This document shows, in pieces, positions 1-5,609 of a DNA stretch of 5,736 nt. This stretch comes from Deltaproteobacteria bacterium. Its GTDB lineage: Bacteria > Bdellovibrionota_B > Oligoflexia > Oligoflexales > Bog-1112. How positions within the stretch are numbered: position 1 is the stretch's first letter; each line of letters begins with the position of its first letter. The stretch spans positions 1 to 5,736 of the forward strand of contig JACPKR010000031.1 in NCBI GenBank assembly GCA_016186945.1, given 5' to 3'. The position numbers were made by a program, and so were the translations under genes. The notes beneath the pieces are model-generated. The model saw nothing but the letters and a program-made list of their open reading frames with translations, had not been told where the DNA came from and made no database searches.

Positions 1-317
1 AACTCCCTGACAATCAAGCTCTGAGGGAAAAAATATCGAGAGGCTGCCTGCCCAACTCCCTTGATGTAGGTGTCGAAGATCATCAGAAAGCCAGATTCAG
101 CGGCCTGGCGCAAGGCCCTGGCAATCGTCGTCGTGCTGAGGTCCAGCTCAGACGCCAACTTGGCTTGTGACATCGAAAGCCCGTCCAGGCCGTCCTGGTC
201 GTAGTGGTCAAACAAAGTTTTCAAAACTTTGATCGTGGTGGCGGCCAGCGGCAAACTTTCGATGTCAGCGTGGGAGATTCTTCTTGTAAGTGGATGCGTG
301 AATGCTACTGTCTTCAT
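1..317 (-). CDS. Winged helix-turn-helix DNA-binding protein, C-terminally truncated by the window edge
   Basis: I translated this from the reverse strand: ATG at 317-315, then 105 uninterrupted codons to the window's left edge with no stop, so the C-terminus lies outside. Residues 25-36 form an amphipathic helix. Residues 48-80 (LSMSQAKLASELDLS, then TTTIARALRQAAESGFL) read as a helix-turn-helix with a recognition helix around T62-A73. Residues 77-97 fit the beta-hairpin wing. The pattern resembles winged-helix domains of the HTH_36/MarR-like type found in transcription factors and in plasmid or phage replication proteins; which of these it is cannot be decided from the fragment. The start is supported by an AGGAG ribosome binding site at 325-329, 7 nt before the ATG. 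It is transcribed in the same direction as the gene at 535-1278 but lies 217 bp away, so it probably has its own promoter. A 9-1-9 palindrome lies inside the gene at 213-231. Confidence 0.72.
   Translation of the reverse strand, partial: MKTVAFTHPLTRRISHADIESLPLAATTIKVLKTLFDHYDQDGLDGLSMSQAKLASELDLSTTTIARALRQAAESGFLMIFDTYIKGVGQAASRYFFPQSLIVRE
213..231. repeat. Perfect 19-bp palindrome (9-1-9) inside the winged-helix gene
   Basis: The sequence caaagtttt, one centre base c, then aaaactttg is an exact inverted repeat. It covers roughly codons 29-35 of the winged-helix gene. It could be an intragenic binding site, including one for the encoded protein, or a coincidence of AAA/TTT-rich codons. The symmetry is directly visible; any function is inference. 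Confidence 0.5.
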
Positions 318-346
318 CAGACGACTCCTAGCTACTTAGGTTGTTG

Positions 347-375
347 TTTAGAGGTGCAAATGTTGTTATTAGCAA
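347..375 (-). promoter_or_regulatory. Candidate sigma70-type promoter for the winged-helix gene
   Basis: On the minus strand TTGCTA (375-370) is followed after exactly 17 nt by TCTAAA (352-347). Each box matches 4 of 6 consensus positions. Predicted initiation near 340 would give a leader of about 20 nt carrying the AGGAG site at 325-329, which is a sensible geometry. Both boxes lie in or overlap the inverted repeat at 351-386, which would suit an operator. The boxes are weak and this is a tentative call. Confidence 0.3.
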
Positions 376-386
376 CTTTGCGCCTC
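351..386. repeat. Imperfect inverted repeat (candidate operator or leader hairpin)
   Basis: The left arm 351-365 (gaggtgcaaatgttg) pairs with the right arm 373-386 (caactttgcgcctc) around a 7-nt loop at 366-372. This gives 14 base pairs, one a G-U wobble, with a single bulged t at 361. It lies 34 nt upstream of the winged-helix start codon and overlaps the candidate promoter. An autoregulatory operator is the most natural reading. It is not a typical intrinsic terminator because no clean T-run follows on either strand. Confidence 0.6.
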
Positions 387-451
387 GCCTTTATTGAGAA
401 TGTCTATGGAAAGTAGAACGTAGAATTTTTAGAAAGGCAAGATTTATTTTA

Positions 452-523
452 CTTGGTTCCTCCAAGAACGCTTGTAGCAAGGAGGTGGTTTGGAGGAAAC
501 TGCGCAGCTGGTTCCTCCAAGAA
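452..523. repeat. Three alternating copies of TTCCTCCAA / TTGGAGGAA (alternative-hairpin cluster)
   Basis: The 9-mer ttcctccaa occurs at 457-465, in reverse complement at 490-498, and again directly at 512-520. The outer two sit in an exact 15-bp direct repeat, tggttcctccaagaa, at 454-468 and 509-523. Copy 1 is itself a small hairpin (CTTGG-TTCCT-CCAAG, 452-466). The middle copy can pair with either neighbour: with 512-520 it forms a 10-bp stem with one bulge and a loop at 501-510. These structures exclude one another. The cluster starts about 12 bp beyond the stop codon of the 535-1278 gene, so it lies in that gene's 3' region. It may act in termination or 3'-end stability, or as a protein-binding cluster between the two minus-strand genes. 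On the minus strand the last hairpin is followed by TAAAATAAAT but no true U-run, so I do not call a terminator. Confidence 0.6.
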
Positions 524-534
524 ATCACTTGCAG

Positions 535-1278
535 TCAAAGTTCCTCTACTTCTTCCCTACAGTCACTGCTTCCCACCAAGTTTTCAACTGATTCGAAACC
601 AGATGACACTGCTTTTTCTACAGCGGGACCGTAGACCGGATCAAGAGCATGTAGAGAAAGAATCACTATCAAAGAACCATAGGCACCGTCGCTGGCGTCA
701 ACATAGCTGTTAGCTTCTTTCCCAGCCCTCCGGGCGCTCACCACACCTTTTACCACTGACTCCGGAACTTCAATCGCTGAGCTGACCGCAAAATTGGTCG
801 CAGGATCTGGGCCAAACAGCGAACCCAACAACTCGTAAGCCGCGTTGTTGTACGCTCCTGTCAAGACAACCAGTGGGTCCAGGGTCCATCCTCCCGCTAC
901 ATACTTCAACGACCCACCTAAGGCACCACAGGCAACATTTTTTAGGGAAACATAGCCAAGGCCAGGTACCCAAACTTTCGCATCTGCTTCAAAATACTCT
1001 TTGCATGCATAACGAACCCCGTAACCTAAAAAGGCGGCACCTGTTTTCACCAAAATAACTTGAGGTGCTACGGCATGGGTAAGCGCTAACGCGGAGAAGA
1101 GAACTCCTTCCACAAAAAGGCCACTCCGAACAGCATTGGGAAACGTTTTTCTAACGGCTTGATAGAGAGTTTTTTCTGAATGAGGGCTGCAGGCTGTTGT
1201 TTGCTGTTCTTTGGCCAAACTCAGGTTTGGCAACGCCAAACCGACGACGAGGGCTAAGGTATTTACATACCTTTTCAT
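535..1278 (-). CDS. Exported protein of unknown function, four cysteines, signal peptide
   Basis: This 247-residue protein begins with a Sec-type signal peptide: positive residues K2 and R3, a hydrophobic core (residues 8-17), and a likely signal peptidase I site after A22 (S20-L21-A22). No cysteine is placed to make it a lipoprotein. The mature part has four cysteines (C30, C92, C117, C240), which could form two disulfides in the periplasm or outside the cell. It also has small-residue-rich hydrophobic stretches around residues 53-88 and 105-155. These hold many Gly/Ala residues and are not clearly transmembrane. The last eight residues are acidic. GGGAGG at 1284-1289, 5 nt before the ATG, supports the start. 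It is divergent from the lipoprotein gene at 1441 and shares a 162-bp intergenic region with it. I do not recognise the family. The reading frame is sound, but the function is open. Confidence 0.8.
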   Translation of the reverse strand: MKRYVNTLALVVGLALPNLSLAKEQQTTACSPHSEKTLYQAVRKTFPNAVRSGLFVEGVLFSALALTHAVAPQVILVKTGAAFLGYGVRYACKEYFEADAKVWVPGLGYVSLKNVACGALGGSLKYVAGGWTLDPLVVLTGAYNNAAYELLGSLFGPDPATNFAVSSAIEVPESVVKGVVSARRAGKEANSYVDASDGAYGSLIVILSLHALDPVYGPAVEKAVSSGFESVENLVGSSDCREEVEEL

Positions 1279-1323
1279 GAAATCCTCCCAGTTTTAAAGG
1301 GGTTTTTGAAATACAAGACCGTG

Positions 1324-1352
1324 TTTATAGCAGGATGGCGATGAGACAGCAA
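1324..1352 (-). promoter_or_regulatory. Candidate promoter for the exported-protein gene
   Basis: Minus-strand TTGCTG (1352-1347) and TATAAA (1329-1324) are separated by 17 nt. The -10 box matches 5 of 6 consensus positions; the -35 box matches only TTG. Initiation near 1317 would leave a leader of about 38 nt ending in the GGGAGG ribosome binding site at 1284-1289. Position and spacing are good, but sequence support is modest. Confidence 0.35.
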
Positions 1353-1359
1353 CAGAAAT

Positions 1360-1383
1360 TTGGCTGGTGAGCCAATTTTTTTT
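1360..1383 (+). terminator. Intrinsic terminator in the 5' leader of the lipoprotein gene
   Basis: TTGGCT (1360-1365), loop GGTG, and AGCCAA (1370-1375) form a perfect 6-bp stem with a tetraloop. It is followed at once by eight T residues (1376-1383), the standard form of a Rho-independent terminator on the plus strand. No plus-strand gene lies upstream, since the neighbour at 535-1278 is divergent, so it is not an ordinary end-of-gene signal. It ends 57 nt before the lipoprotein start codon. It may be an attenuator for a transcript starting upstream, an end for a short leader or antisense RNA, or insulation with the real promoter lying downstream. Confidence 0.6.
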
Positions 1384-1428
1384 CGTCCCCTAAAGTTCAT
1401 CAAAAAAGAAACCGAAAAAAGCTTGATT

Positions 1429-1434
1429 GGGAGG
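1429..1434 (+). promoter_or_regulatory. Ribosome binding site that fixes the lipoprotein start at 1441
   Basis: GGGAGG lies 6 nt before ATG 1441 and directly precedes a canonical lipoprotein signal peptide. The reading frame stays open back to a TTG at 1360, but that codon lies in the terminator stem and lacks a comparable site. An out-of-frame ATG-TAA at 1436-1441 overlaps the true start; it is probably incidental. Confidence 0.75.
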
Positions 1435-1440
1435 TATGTA

Positions 1441-3951
1441 ATGCAGGCATTAATATTTTTAGTTTCTTTCCTTTTCCTTGCCGCTTGTCAAGAGTCCAAG
1501 CCCCAGGAAAGAAAATCAAGGACAGGCATATCTGACAAACCCGTCGCAACGGCAATGACGGAGGAAGGAGGCTCGAAAGTAGACGATGCCTCTGGACAAG
1601 GAGCAAGTGCTCCCGGTGAGGAAGAGGATGAGACCGCAGACGATGGCGCTCCTCCTAAGCCCAAAGGAAAATCGTGCATAACTCTGACTCCTGTGGAAAA
1701 TGGCAAGTGGCCCGAAGGAACGACGAGTGCTGATGACGGAAGTTCCATTACAGGAGCGTGCAATGAAGGCTATGATGGGAATCTAACTATCGCCTGCTTA
1801 GACGGGACTTGGGGGGCCGTGCAAAATACCTGTACGGAACGGCTATGTGCGAATCTAGACCAGGCAAAGCGAAACCTAACAGCGACTTTCGCATCGCAAA
1901 GTGCAAAAATCGGAGACTCGTTGACAGGAACGTGTGGAGCAGGCTTCGATGGATCGCCCGTAGCAAAGTGTGAACCCAACGGTTCATGGACGATTACAGG
2001 CGGATGTACACCTACGGGCCAGGCTCCTTGTACGAATCTAGAAACCTCTGTCGAACTTCTCCATGGAATTTGGCCTACAGACACCGACTCGGCGGACTGG
2101 GGCGCATCCATCGTGGGAACGTGTAACGAGGGGTTTAAGCCGTTCCCCTCACAACCCACTGCGACTTGTGTAAATGGCACCTGGAGATTTACTCCTGGAT
2201 GCGAGTCGAGTTGCACCAATTTAGACAAGACTCCGCCCGCAAACGGCACTTGGATTACAGCTAAAGATGCAGTCATTCCTGCGGGACAATATGCAACAGG
2301 GGTATGTGAAAAAGGTTACTACGGGGATTTTTCCGTCGCGTGCCGACAGGGCAATTGGGCGAACCGCATAGCAGGTGGATGTACGCCAGATGGACAAGAG
2401 CAATGCTCTAGCTCTACCCTTAGTTCACTTGCAAACGGGGTGTGGGAACGAACGTCCGCACATTGGTTCGAGACACAACCCATTCAGGGCACCTGTAATG
2501 CAGGTTTCATTGGCAACCCTACAGCAAGCTGCACACCGAACGCAGCTCTGAGTGCCGCCTTATGGGTGAGCAACGGAACCTGTGTTCAAGGCTGCTTAAA
2601 GGCCGATCTCGACAGCGCCTATAACCTTGTTTATGGTTCTTGGAAATGGCCTCCCGGACTATCAGCACAACTGCTCCCTGATTCTGCACCAACGATTGTT
2701 GGAGAGTGTAATCCTGGAGCTACAGGAACTTCAGACCCACCTGCAGCGAAATGCACCGACCACGGATGGGAAGTTTCCGGAGACTGCGGGGCGATCTGCT
2801 CGGGGTTAAGCACCCCTCTGGATCATGGCACATGGGAGAAGAAAAGCACTGGCTGGGGAACAACAGTGACAGGAACCTGTATCTCGCCATGGGACGGTAG
2901 CCCACAGATTGAGTGCAAGGCAGATGGAACATGGGGAAATTTAGTTGGAGACTGCAATAAATCGCTCAATGACTTTGCAGATGGAGGTGTTTACACCATA
3001 AAGTGGGCAAAAGCAACCCCAGCAAGGTTGATGACTTTGCACTATCAATTCTCAACCGATCTAATTGGCGCAGATAAAGACTGGAGAAAAACACAAATAT
3101 ACACCTCTAGTGGCATAGCCGCTCTCGCTGAGGGTCGTCAACAGTGGAGACTTCACTATGCCTATGGCGAAGATAAAACGAATTGCTACAAAATAAAATC
3201 ATTAAAATATGAGACTACAGATGGGACTGGTTGGTTCCTGAAGGCTTACTCTAAGGACAGTGGCTACTGGGGGCTGGCTGTGATTCAATCCGCTCAAATT
3301 GACGCAAGTCAGACTTGGTGTTTTACAAAAGACCTGATAACCTCAAACTACCAGATCGTGCAAAAATCCTCAGGGAGCGCATTGAGTGGCTATGAAAACC
3401 ATGATTACAAAGCTATAATCCGAACAATGCCCGATTCTCGAGAGGATGTCATGAAATGGAAAGCCGTCGACGACTGGCACCTTCGACATATGGTTGATTA
3501 TGGTACGGATAAAGCAAGGTATCTGGATGCTTATGAATGCACAAGGACTGTTACCACAAGAACGTACCAGAGCGACCTCACGCAAAAGTGGCGCTTCGCG
3601 AATGAGTTTGGTAAAGGAGCAAATGACGTCGATATTTGGCGATGGGACGAAAAGACTTGCGGGGGCTTAGTCCAGAACGACGCCGTAAGGATAAAACACT
3701 CTCATACAGGCGGCGACCTTCTCAAAACCGCGACATGGACCGAAGTAGGTAAGTGGGAGTATGCGCAATGGGACGTAATAGCCAAAGACGATTATGTTTT
3801 CATGTTCAGAACGGGGCCCACAAGGGAAGTAGCAGAGTATCTGACTGCTTACTTCTCGGACCCTTGGGCTGTTAAGGTTGAAACCAAAGCGACAAACCCT
3901 GGCCCCACCCAACTCTGGATTATAGAAAAGTATATTCCTCCATCTCCATAG
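1441..3951 (+). CDS. Large modular surface lipoprotein: seven CCP/sushi-like modules and a ricin-type beta-trefoil-like C-terminal half
   Basis: The product is 836 residues, taking ATG 1441 as start. Residues 1-16 are a lipoprotein signal peptide with lipobox LAAC; C16 would be lipidated, and Q at +2 fits outer-membrane delivery under the E. coli Lol rule. Residues 17-78 form a charged Glu/Asp/Ser/Gly/Pro-rich linker. Seven four-cysteine modules follow, bounded by cysteines at 79-131, 136-189, 197-254, 258-314, 322-381, 385-449 and 453-505. Each follows C..L...G.W...G...GtC..Gf.G...C...G.W...C, the layout of complement-control-protein (sushi) domains. The C-terminal 330 residues carry six QxW-type motifs with Trp at 569, 626, 673, 717, 777 and 826, spaced 44-60 residues, as in ricin-B-type beta-trefoils. 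Cysteines C582/C627 and C700/C740 suggest one disulfide per trefoil. A likely role is carbohydrate or protein binding at the cell surface; no enzymatic domain is visible. It is convergent with the barrel gene at 3956-5185. Domain identity is by pattern only. Confidence 0.85.
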   Translation: MQALIFLVSFLFLAACQESKPQERKSRTGISDKPVATAMTEEGGSKVDDASGQGASAPGEEEDETADDGAPPKPKGKSCITLTPVENGKWPEGTTSADDGSSITGACNEGYDGNLTIACLDGTWGAVQNTCTERLCANLDQAKRNLTATFASQSAKIGDSLTGTCGAGFDGSPVAKCEPNGSWTITGGCTPTGQAPCTNLETSVELLHGIWPTDTDSADWGASIVGTCNEGFKPFPSQPTATCVNGTWRFTPGCESSCTNLDKTPPANGTWITAKDAVIPAGQYATGVCEKGYYGDFSVACRQGNWANRIAGGCTPDGQEQCSSSTLSSLANGVWERTSAHWFETQPIQGTCNAGFIGNPTASCTPNAALSAALWVSNGTCVQGCLKADLDSAYNLVYGSWKWPPGLSAQLLPDSAPTIVGECNPGATGTSDPPAAKCTDHGWEVSGDCGAICSGLSTPLDHGTWEKKSTGWGTTVTGTCISPWDGSPQIECKADGTWGNLVGDCNKSLNDFADGGVYTIKWAKATPARLMTLHYQFSTDLIGADKDWRKTQIYTSSGIAALAEGRQQWRLHYAYGEDKTNCYKIKSLKYETTDGTGWFLKAYSKDSGYWGLAVIQSAQIDASQTWCFTKDLITSNYQIVQKSSGSALSGYENHDYKAIIRTMPDSREDVMKWKAVDDWHLRHMVDYGTDKARYLDAYECTRTVTTRTYQSDLTQKWRFANEFGKGANDVDIWRWDEKTCGGLVQNDAVRIKHSHTGGDLLKTATWTEVGKWEYAQWDVIAKDDYVFMFRTGPTREVAEYLTAYFSDPWAVKVETKATNPGPTQLWIIEKYIPPSP
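1675..2955 (+). repeat. Seven in-frame CCP/sushi-like coding repeats
   Basis: These are the nucleotides encoding the seven four-cysteine modules (first cysteine codon 1675, last 2953). Module starts share recognisable DNA: tgtgcgaatctagac at 1846, tgtacgaatctagaa at 2029 and tgcaccaatttagac at 2212 all encode C-(A/T)-N-L-(D/E). This points to growth by internal duplication, with modules 2-4 the closest at this point. Module lengths run from 53 to 65 residues. The fifth and sixth are the longest and most divergent. Confidence 0.7.
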
Positions 3952-3955
3952 ACAT

Positions 3956-5185
3956 CTAAAACGTCATGAGAAACGATGCCTGACCTCCCCCCCAGGGTTG
4001 GAAGGGGACTCCTCGGTGGTCCCAGAGTCGGTCGAGGTCCCAGGTGAGGTTCCAGAAGGAGATCGCGTTGTCGGAGAAGTTAAGTTCGAAGGCTGTCTGA
4101 ATTTTCAACTCCCTGTCCAGTTCATATTCACTGTCGACATCGAATCTCATGCGGTTGTAGAACAATCCCCACTGCCAGCGTGCGAAGCTTGACAGCGGGC
4201 GGTTTCGCGTAAACGCAAGCGCCCACTCTTGCCGCGTAGAATCGGGGCTGAAACGTTCAGGTTGTGCGGAACCCTCGATATAATCGTAGTCTGCGTGTCG
4301 AAAGATGGACTGCACGAAGAACTTCGTAAGTTTGTCGTCCTTCTCCCTTAGAAGTCCAAGCTCGACTGTTTCCGCAAAACGATCCATGGATTTTCGGTAA
4401 CCCACCGAGGTCCATTCCTTTGCTTCTGCTTTTCGTTCTCGTTCCCATGATAGATAAAGTGCGCTGGCCCTCCATGTAGGGGATCTTAATTTGACATGCT
4501 CTTTGATTTTTCGGTATTCGTACACGTAGCCTTGATTGCCTCTGTACCATACCAGGGGTTGGTCGTGTTCCAGCGTGGCTTGCACCTCACTGTCCCCCCA
4601 CAGCGTCCAGCGAGTTTTCGCTCCCACGGTTCTCAGGTATTTCGGGTCACGTGAGTTTTCGACGAATTCCACTTTCGAATTGTAGTAGTGGTCCACGCTC
4701 CAATAGAAGACTTCGAAGTAGCGGTTCTCACTCTGGCGAAAACCAAGTGCTCCGCCCATATCTGCCCATTTCTTGAAGGTTCCTCCATCTGCCAGCAGAG
4801 AAAAATAGGGACCCATGGGGGTATTCAATGTAAGACGAAGCTCCTGGAAAAAATTCTGCTCCAGCAGACTCTCATCCCTTTGTTGTAAGAAATGCAGATC
4901 GACAACTTGAGGTTCTCGGGAAGAGCCGAGCTTGATGGTCTCCAGAAAGGCGAAGCGGGCAAGATCTAGACTTCCTGCCGACACCCTGTAGCCTATTTGA
5001 GCTACGTCGAAGTATCGGGACCACAGGTAAGGGTAGTCATAGCTATTGATGTCGTTGAAGTACTCGCTGCTTAATCGTTCCTCACGATCCACTTCGTCTG
5101 CGTCCGTGTGGTAGAAGCGTCCTTCGGCAGTATAAGCAATTGAAACGGTAAGGAGGGGGGTAACGAACGAGCATAGACTTCGCAT
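3956..5185 (-). CDS. Outer-membrane beta-barrel protein of unknown specificity
   Basis: With the start taken at ATG 5185-5183 the product is 409 residues. It opens with a Sec signal peptide (MRSLCSFVTPLLTVSIAYTA, probable cleavage after TA or AEG). The body has many alternating polar/aromatic stretches rich in Tyr, Trp, Phe and Arg (for example RYFEVFYWSVDHYY and ARWQWGLFYNRMRF). It ends SFLMTF, with the terminal Phe typical of proteins inserted by the BAM machinery. No TonB box, plug domain or OmpA-like peptidoglycan domain is visible, so a simple porin- or channel-like barrel is the best reading. An in-frame ATG two codons upstream (5191) lies only 1 nt from the GAGG site and is the poorer start. 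The gene is convergent with the lipoprotein gene. It lies downstream of the GIY-YIG gene on the same strand, 96 bp away. I do not recognise the specific family. Confidence 0.8.
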   Translation of the reverse strand: MRSLCSFVTPLLTVSIAYTAEGRFYHTDADEVDREERLSSEYFNDINSYDYPYLWSRYFDVAQIGYRVSAGSLDLARFAFLETIKLGSSREPQVVDLHFLQQRDESLLEQNFFQELRLTLNTPMGPYFSLLADGGTFKKWADMGGALGFRQSENRYFEVFYWSVDHYYNSKVEFVENSRDPKYLRTVGAKTRWTLWGDSEVQATLEHDQPLVWYRGNQGYVYEYRKIKEHVKLRSPTWRASALYLSWERERKAEAKEWTSVGYRKSMDRFAETVELGLLREKDDKLTKFFVQSIFRHADYDYIEGSAQPERFSPDSTRQEWALAFTRNRPLSSFARWQWGLFYNRMRFDVDSEYELDRELKIQTAFELNFSDNAISFWNLTWDLDRLWDHRGVPFQPWGGGQASFLMTF

Positions 5186-5192
5186 CGGCATG

Positions 5193-5196
5193 CCTC
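5193..5196 (-). promoter_or_regulatory. Ribosome binding site deciding the barrel-protein start
   Basis: Minus-strand GAGG (within GTGAGG) sits 1 nt before ATG 5191 but 7 nt before ATG 5185. Normal spacing therefore selects the second ATG and shortens the product by two residues. The signal peptide is intact either way. Confidence 0.5.
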
Positions 5197-5230
5197 ACAT
5201 GATGTTTTTCCTAATATCATAGCATCATGT
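5197..5230. repeat. 8-bp inverted repeat upstream of the barrel gene
   Basis: acatgatg (5197-5204) and catcatgt (5223-5230) are exact reverse complements separated by 18 nt. The pair lies directly upstream of the barrel gene's ribosome binding site. A minus-strand TATGAT (5222-5217) lies between the arms and could be a -10 box, but no -35 box is seen at the right distance. A regulator-binding site is possible; arms this short can arise by chance. Confidence 0.35.
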
Positions 5231-5253
5231 CTCGACAGCGGGGTCCACTTCCT

Positions 5254-5275
5254 CCTGCTATTATCCTGCTATTAT
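5254..5275. repeat. Tandem duplication of an 11-bp unit
   Basis: cctgctattat is present twice head to tail (5254-5264 and 5265-5275) and is followed by the start of a third partial copy (cct). It lies just past the stop codon of the GIY-YIG gene, between it and the barrel gene. On the minus strand each copy contains GATAAT, which resembles a -10 box, but there is no supporting -35 box. Replication slippage is the simplest origin. Confidence 0.5.
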
Positions 5276-5281
5276 CCTCTT

Positions 5282-5569
5282 CTATATTATAGCCTCGTAC
5301 AAATCCAACCACGACGGATTGGTTTTTTCGATCAGGGCTAGCTTCCATTTTCGAGGCCATTCTTTCAGACGCTTTTCACGTTTTATTGCATTAGTCATAT
5401 TATCGAAATGTTCATAGTAGACCAGTTTATCGACTTGGTATTTTGCAGTGAAACCCTCGATTGATTTGTTTTTGTGTTCCCAAACACGTTTGACGATGTG
5501 GGAGGTGACACCAACATACAAGGTCCCATTTCGTCTGCTTGCCAGTATGTATACGCAAGGGTTTTTCAT
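5282..5569 (-). CDS. Stand-alone GIY-YIG nuclease superfamily protein
   Basis: The 95-residue product is the usual length for single-domain GIY-YIG proteins (UvrC/Slx1-like N-terminal fold), which cut DNA with one metal ion. Residues 6-9 (VYIL) and 18-20 (YVG, in GTLYVGVTS) are the two halves of the signature. R28 in the following helix (KRVWEHK), E65 in AIKREKRLKEW and N84 in NPSWLDLYE fit the conserved Arg, metal-binding Glu and Asn. All catalytic positions therefore appear intact. No other domain is attached, so the target is unknown. Upstream AGAGA at 5576-5580 is only a weak ribosome binding site. The start codon lies 17 bp from a perfect GC-rich palindrome and a tandem repeat array (5587-5736). 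The gene may be expressed from within or beyond that array. Stand-alone genes of this type are widespread next to repeats in proteobacteria and often seem recently acquired. Confidence 0.9.
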   Translation of the reverse strand: MKNPCVYILASRRNGTLYVGVTSHIVKRVWEHKNKSIEGFTAKYQVDKLVYYEHFDNMTNAIKREKRLKEWPRKWKLALIEKTNPSWLDLYEAII

Positions 5570-5586
5570 AAGGCGTCTCTAGTTGG

Positions 5587-5609
5587 ATCCCGCGGTCAAG
5601 CCGCGGGAT
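5587..5609. repeat. Perfect GC-rich palindrome upstream of the GIY-YIG gene
   Basis: atcccgcgg (5587-5595) and ccgcgggat (5601-5609) are exact inverted repeats around the loop tcaag. A t-g wobble adds a tenth pair. On the minus strand it reads gtcatcccgcggcttgacc and onward. Palindromes of this kind are dispersed in many proteobacterial genomes, where their chance translations appear as VIPRLDRGIQ-like peptides. The right arm is also the start of the tandem array. Confidence 0.75.

Noticed and set aside
204-713. Two short plus-strand open frames (204-416 and 453-713)
   Set aside because: They overlap the winged-helix gene, the repeat cluster and the end of the exported-protein gene on the opposite strand, and show no coding signature.
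1306-1331. Plus-strand promoter TTGAAA / TATAGC for the lipoprotein gene
   Set aside because: The spacer is only 14 nt and the -10 box is poor. I saw no better plus-strand promoter in 1279-1440, so none is called.
1360-1440. N-terminal extension of the lipoprotein from a TTG at 1360
   Set aside because: The extension would place the lipobox about 43 residues in, begins inside a terminator stem with an eight-T run, and lacks a ribosome binding site. ATG 1441 has GGGAGG at the right distance.
1770-2276. Minus-strand open frame of 168 codons
   Set aside because: It is antisense to the sushi-like modules and its composition mirrors them. It has no ribosome binding site or recognisable domain, and the plus-strand gene is strongly supported.
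4257-4550. Minus-strand open frame of 97 codons
   Set aside because: It is an out-of-frame shadow inside the barrel gene on the same strand, and its composition (Arg/Ser-rich) is typical of shadow frames.
4779-4789. Additional copy of the 452-523 repeat (gttcctccat)
   Set aside because: Only a partial match inside the barrel coding sequence, with no flanking similarity.
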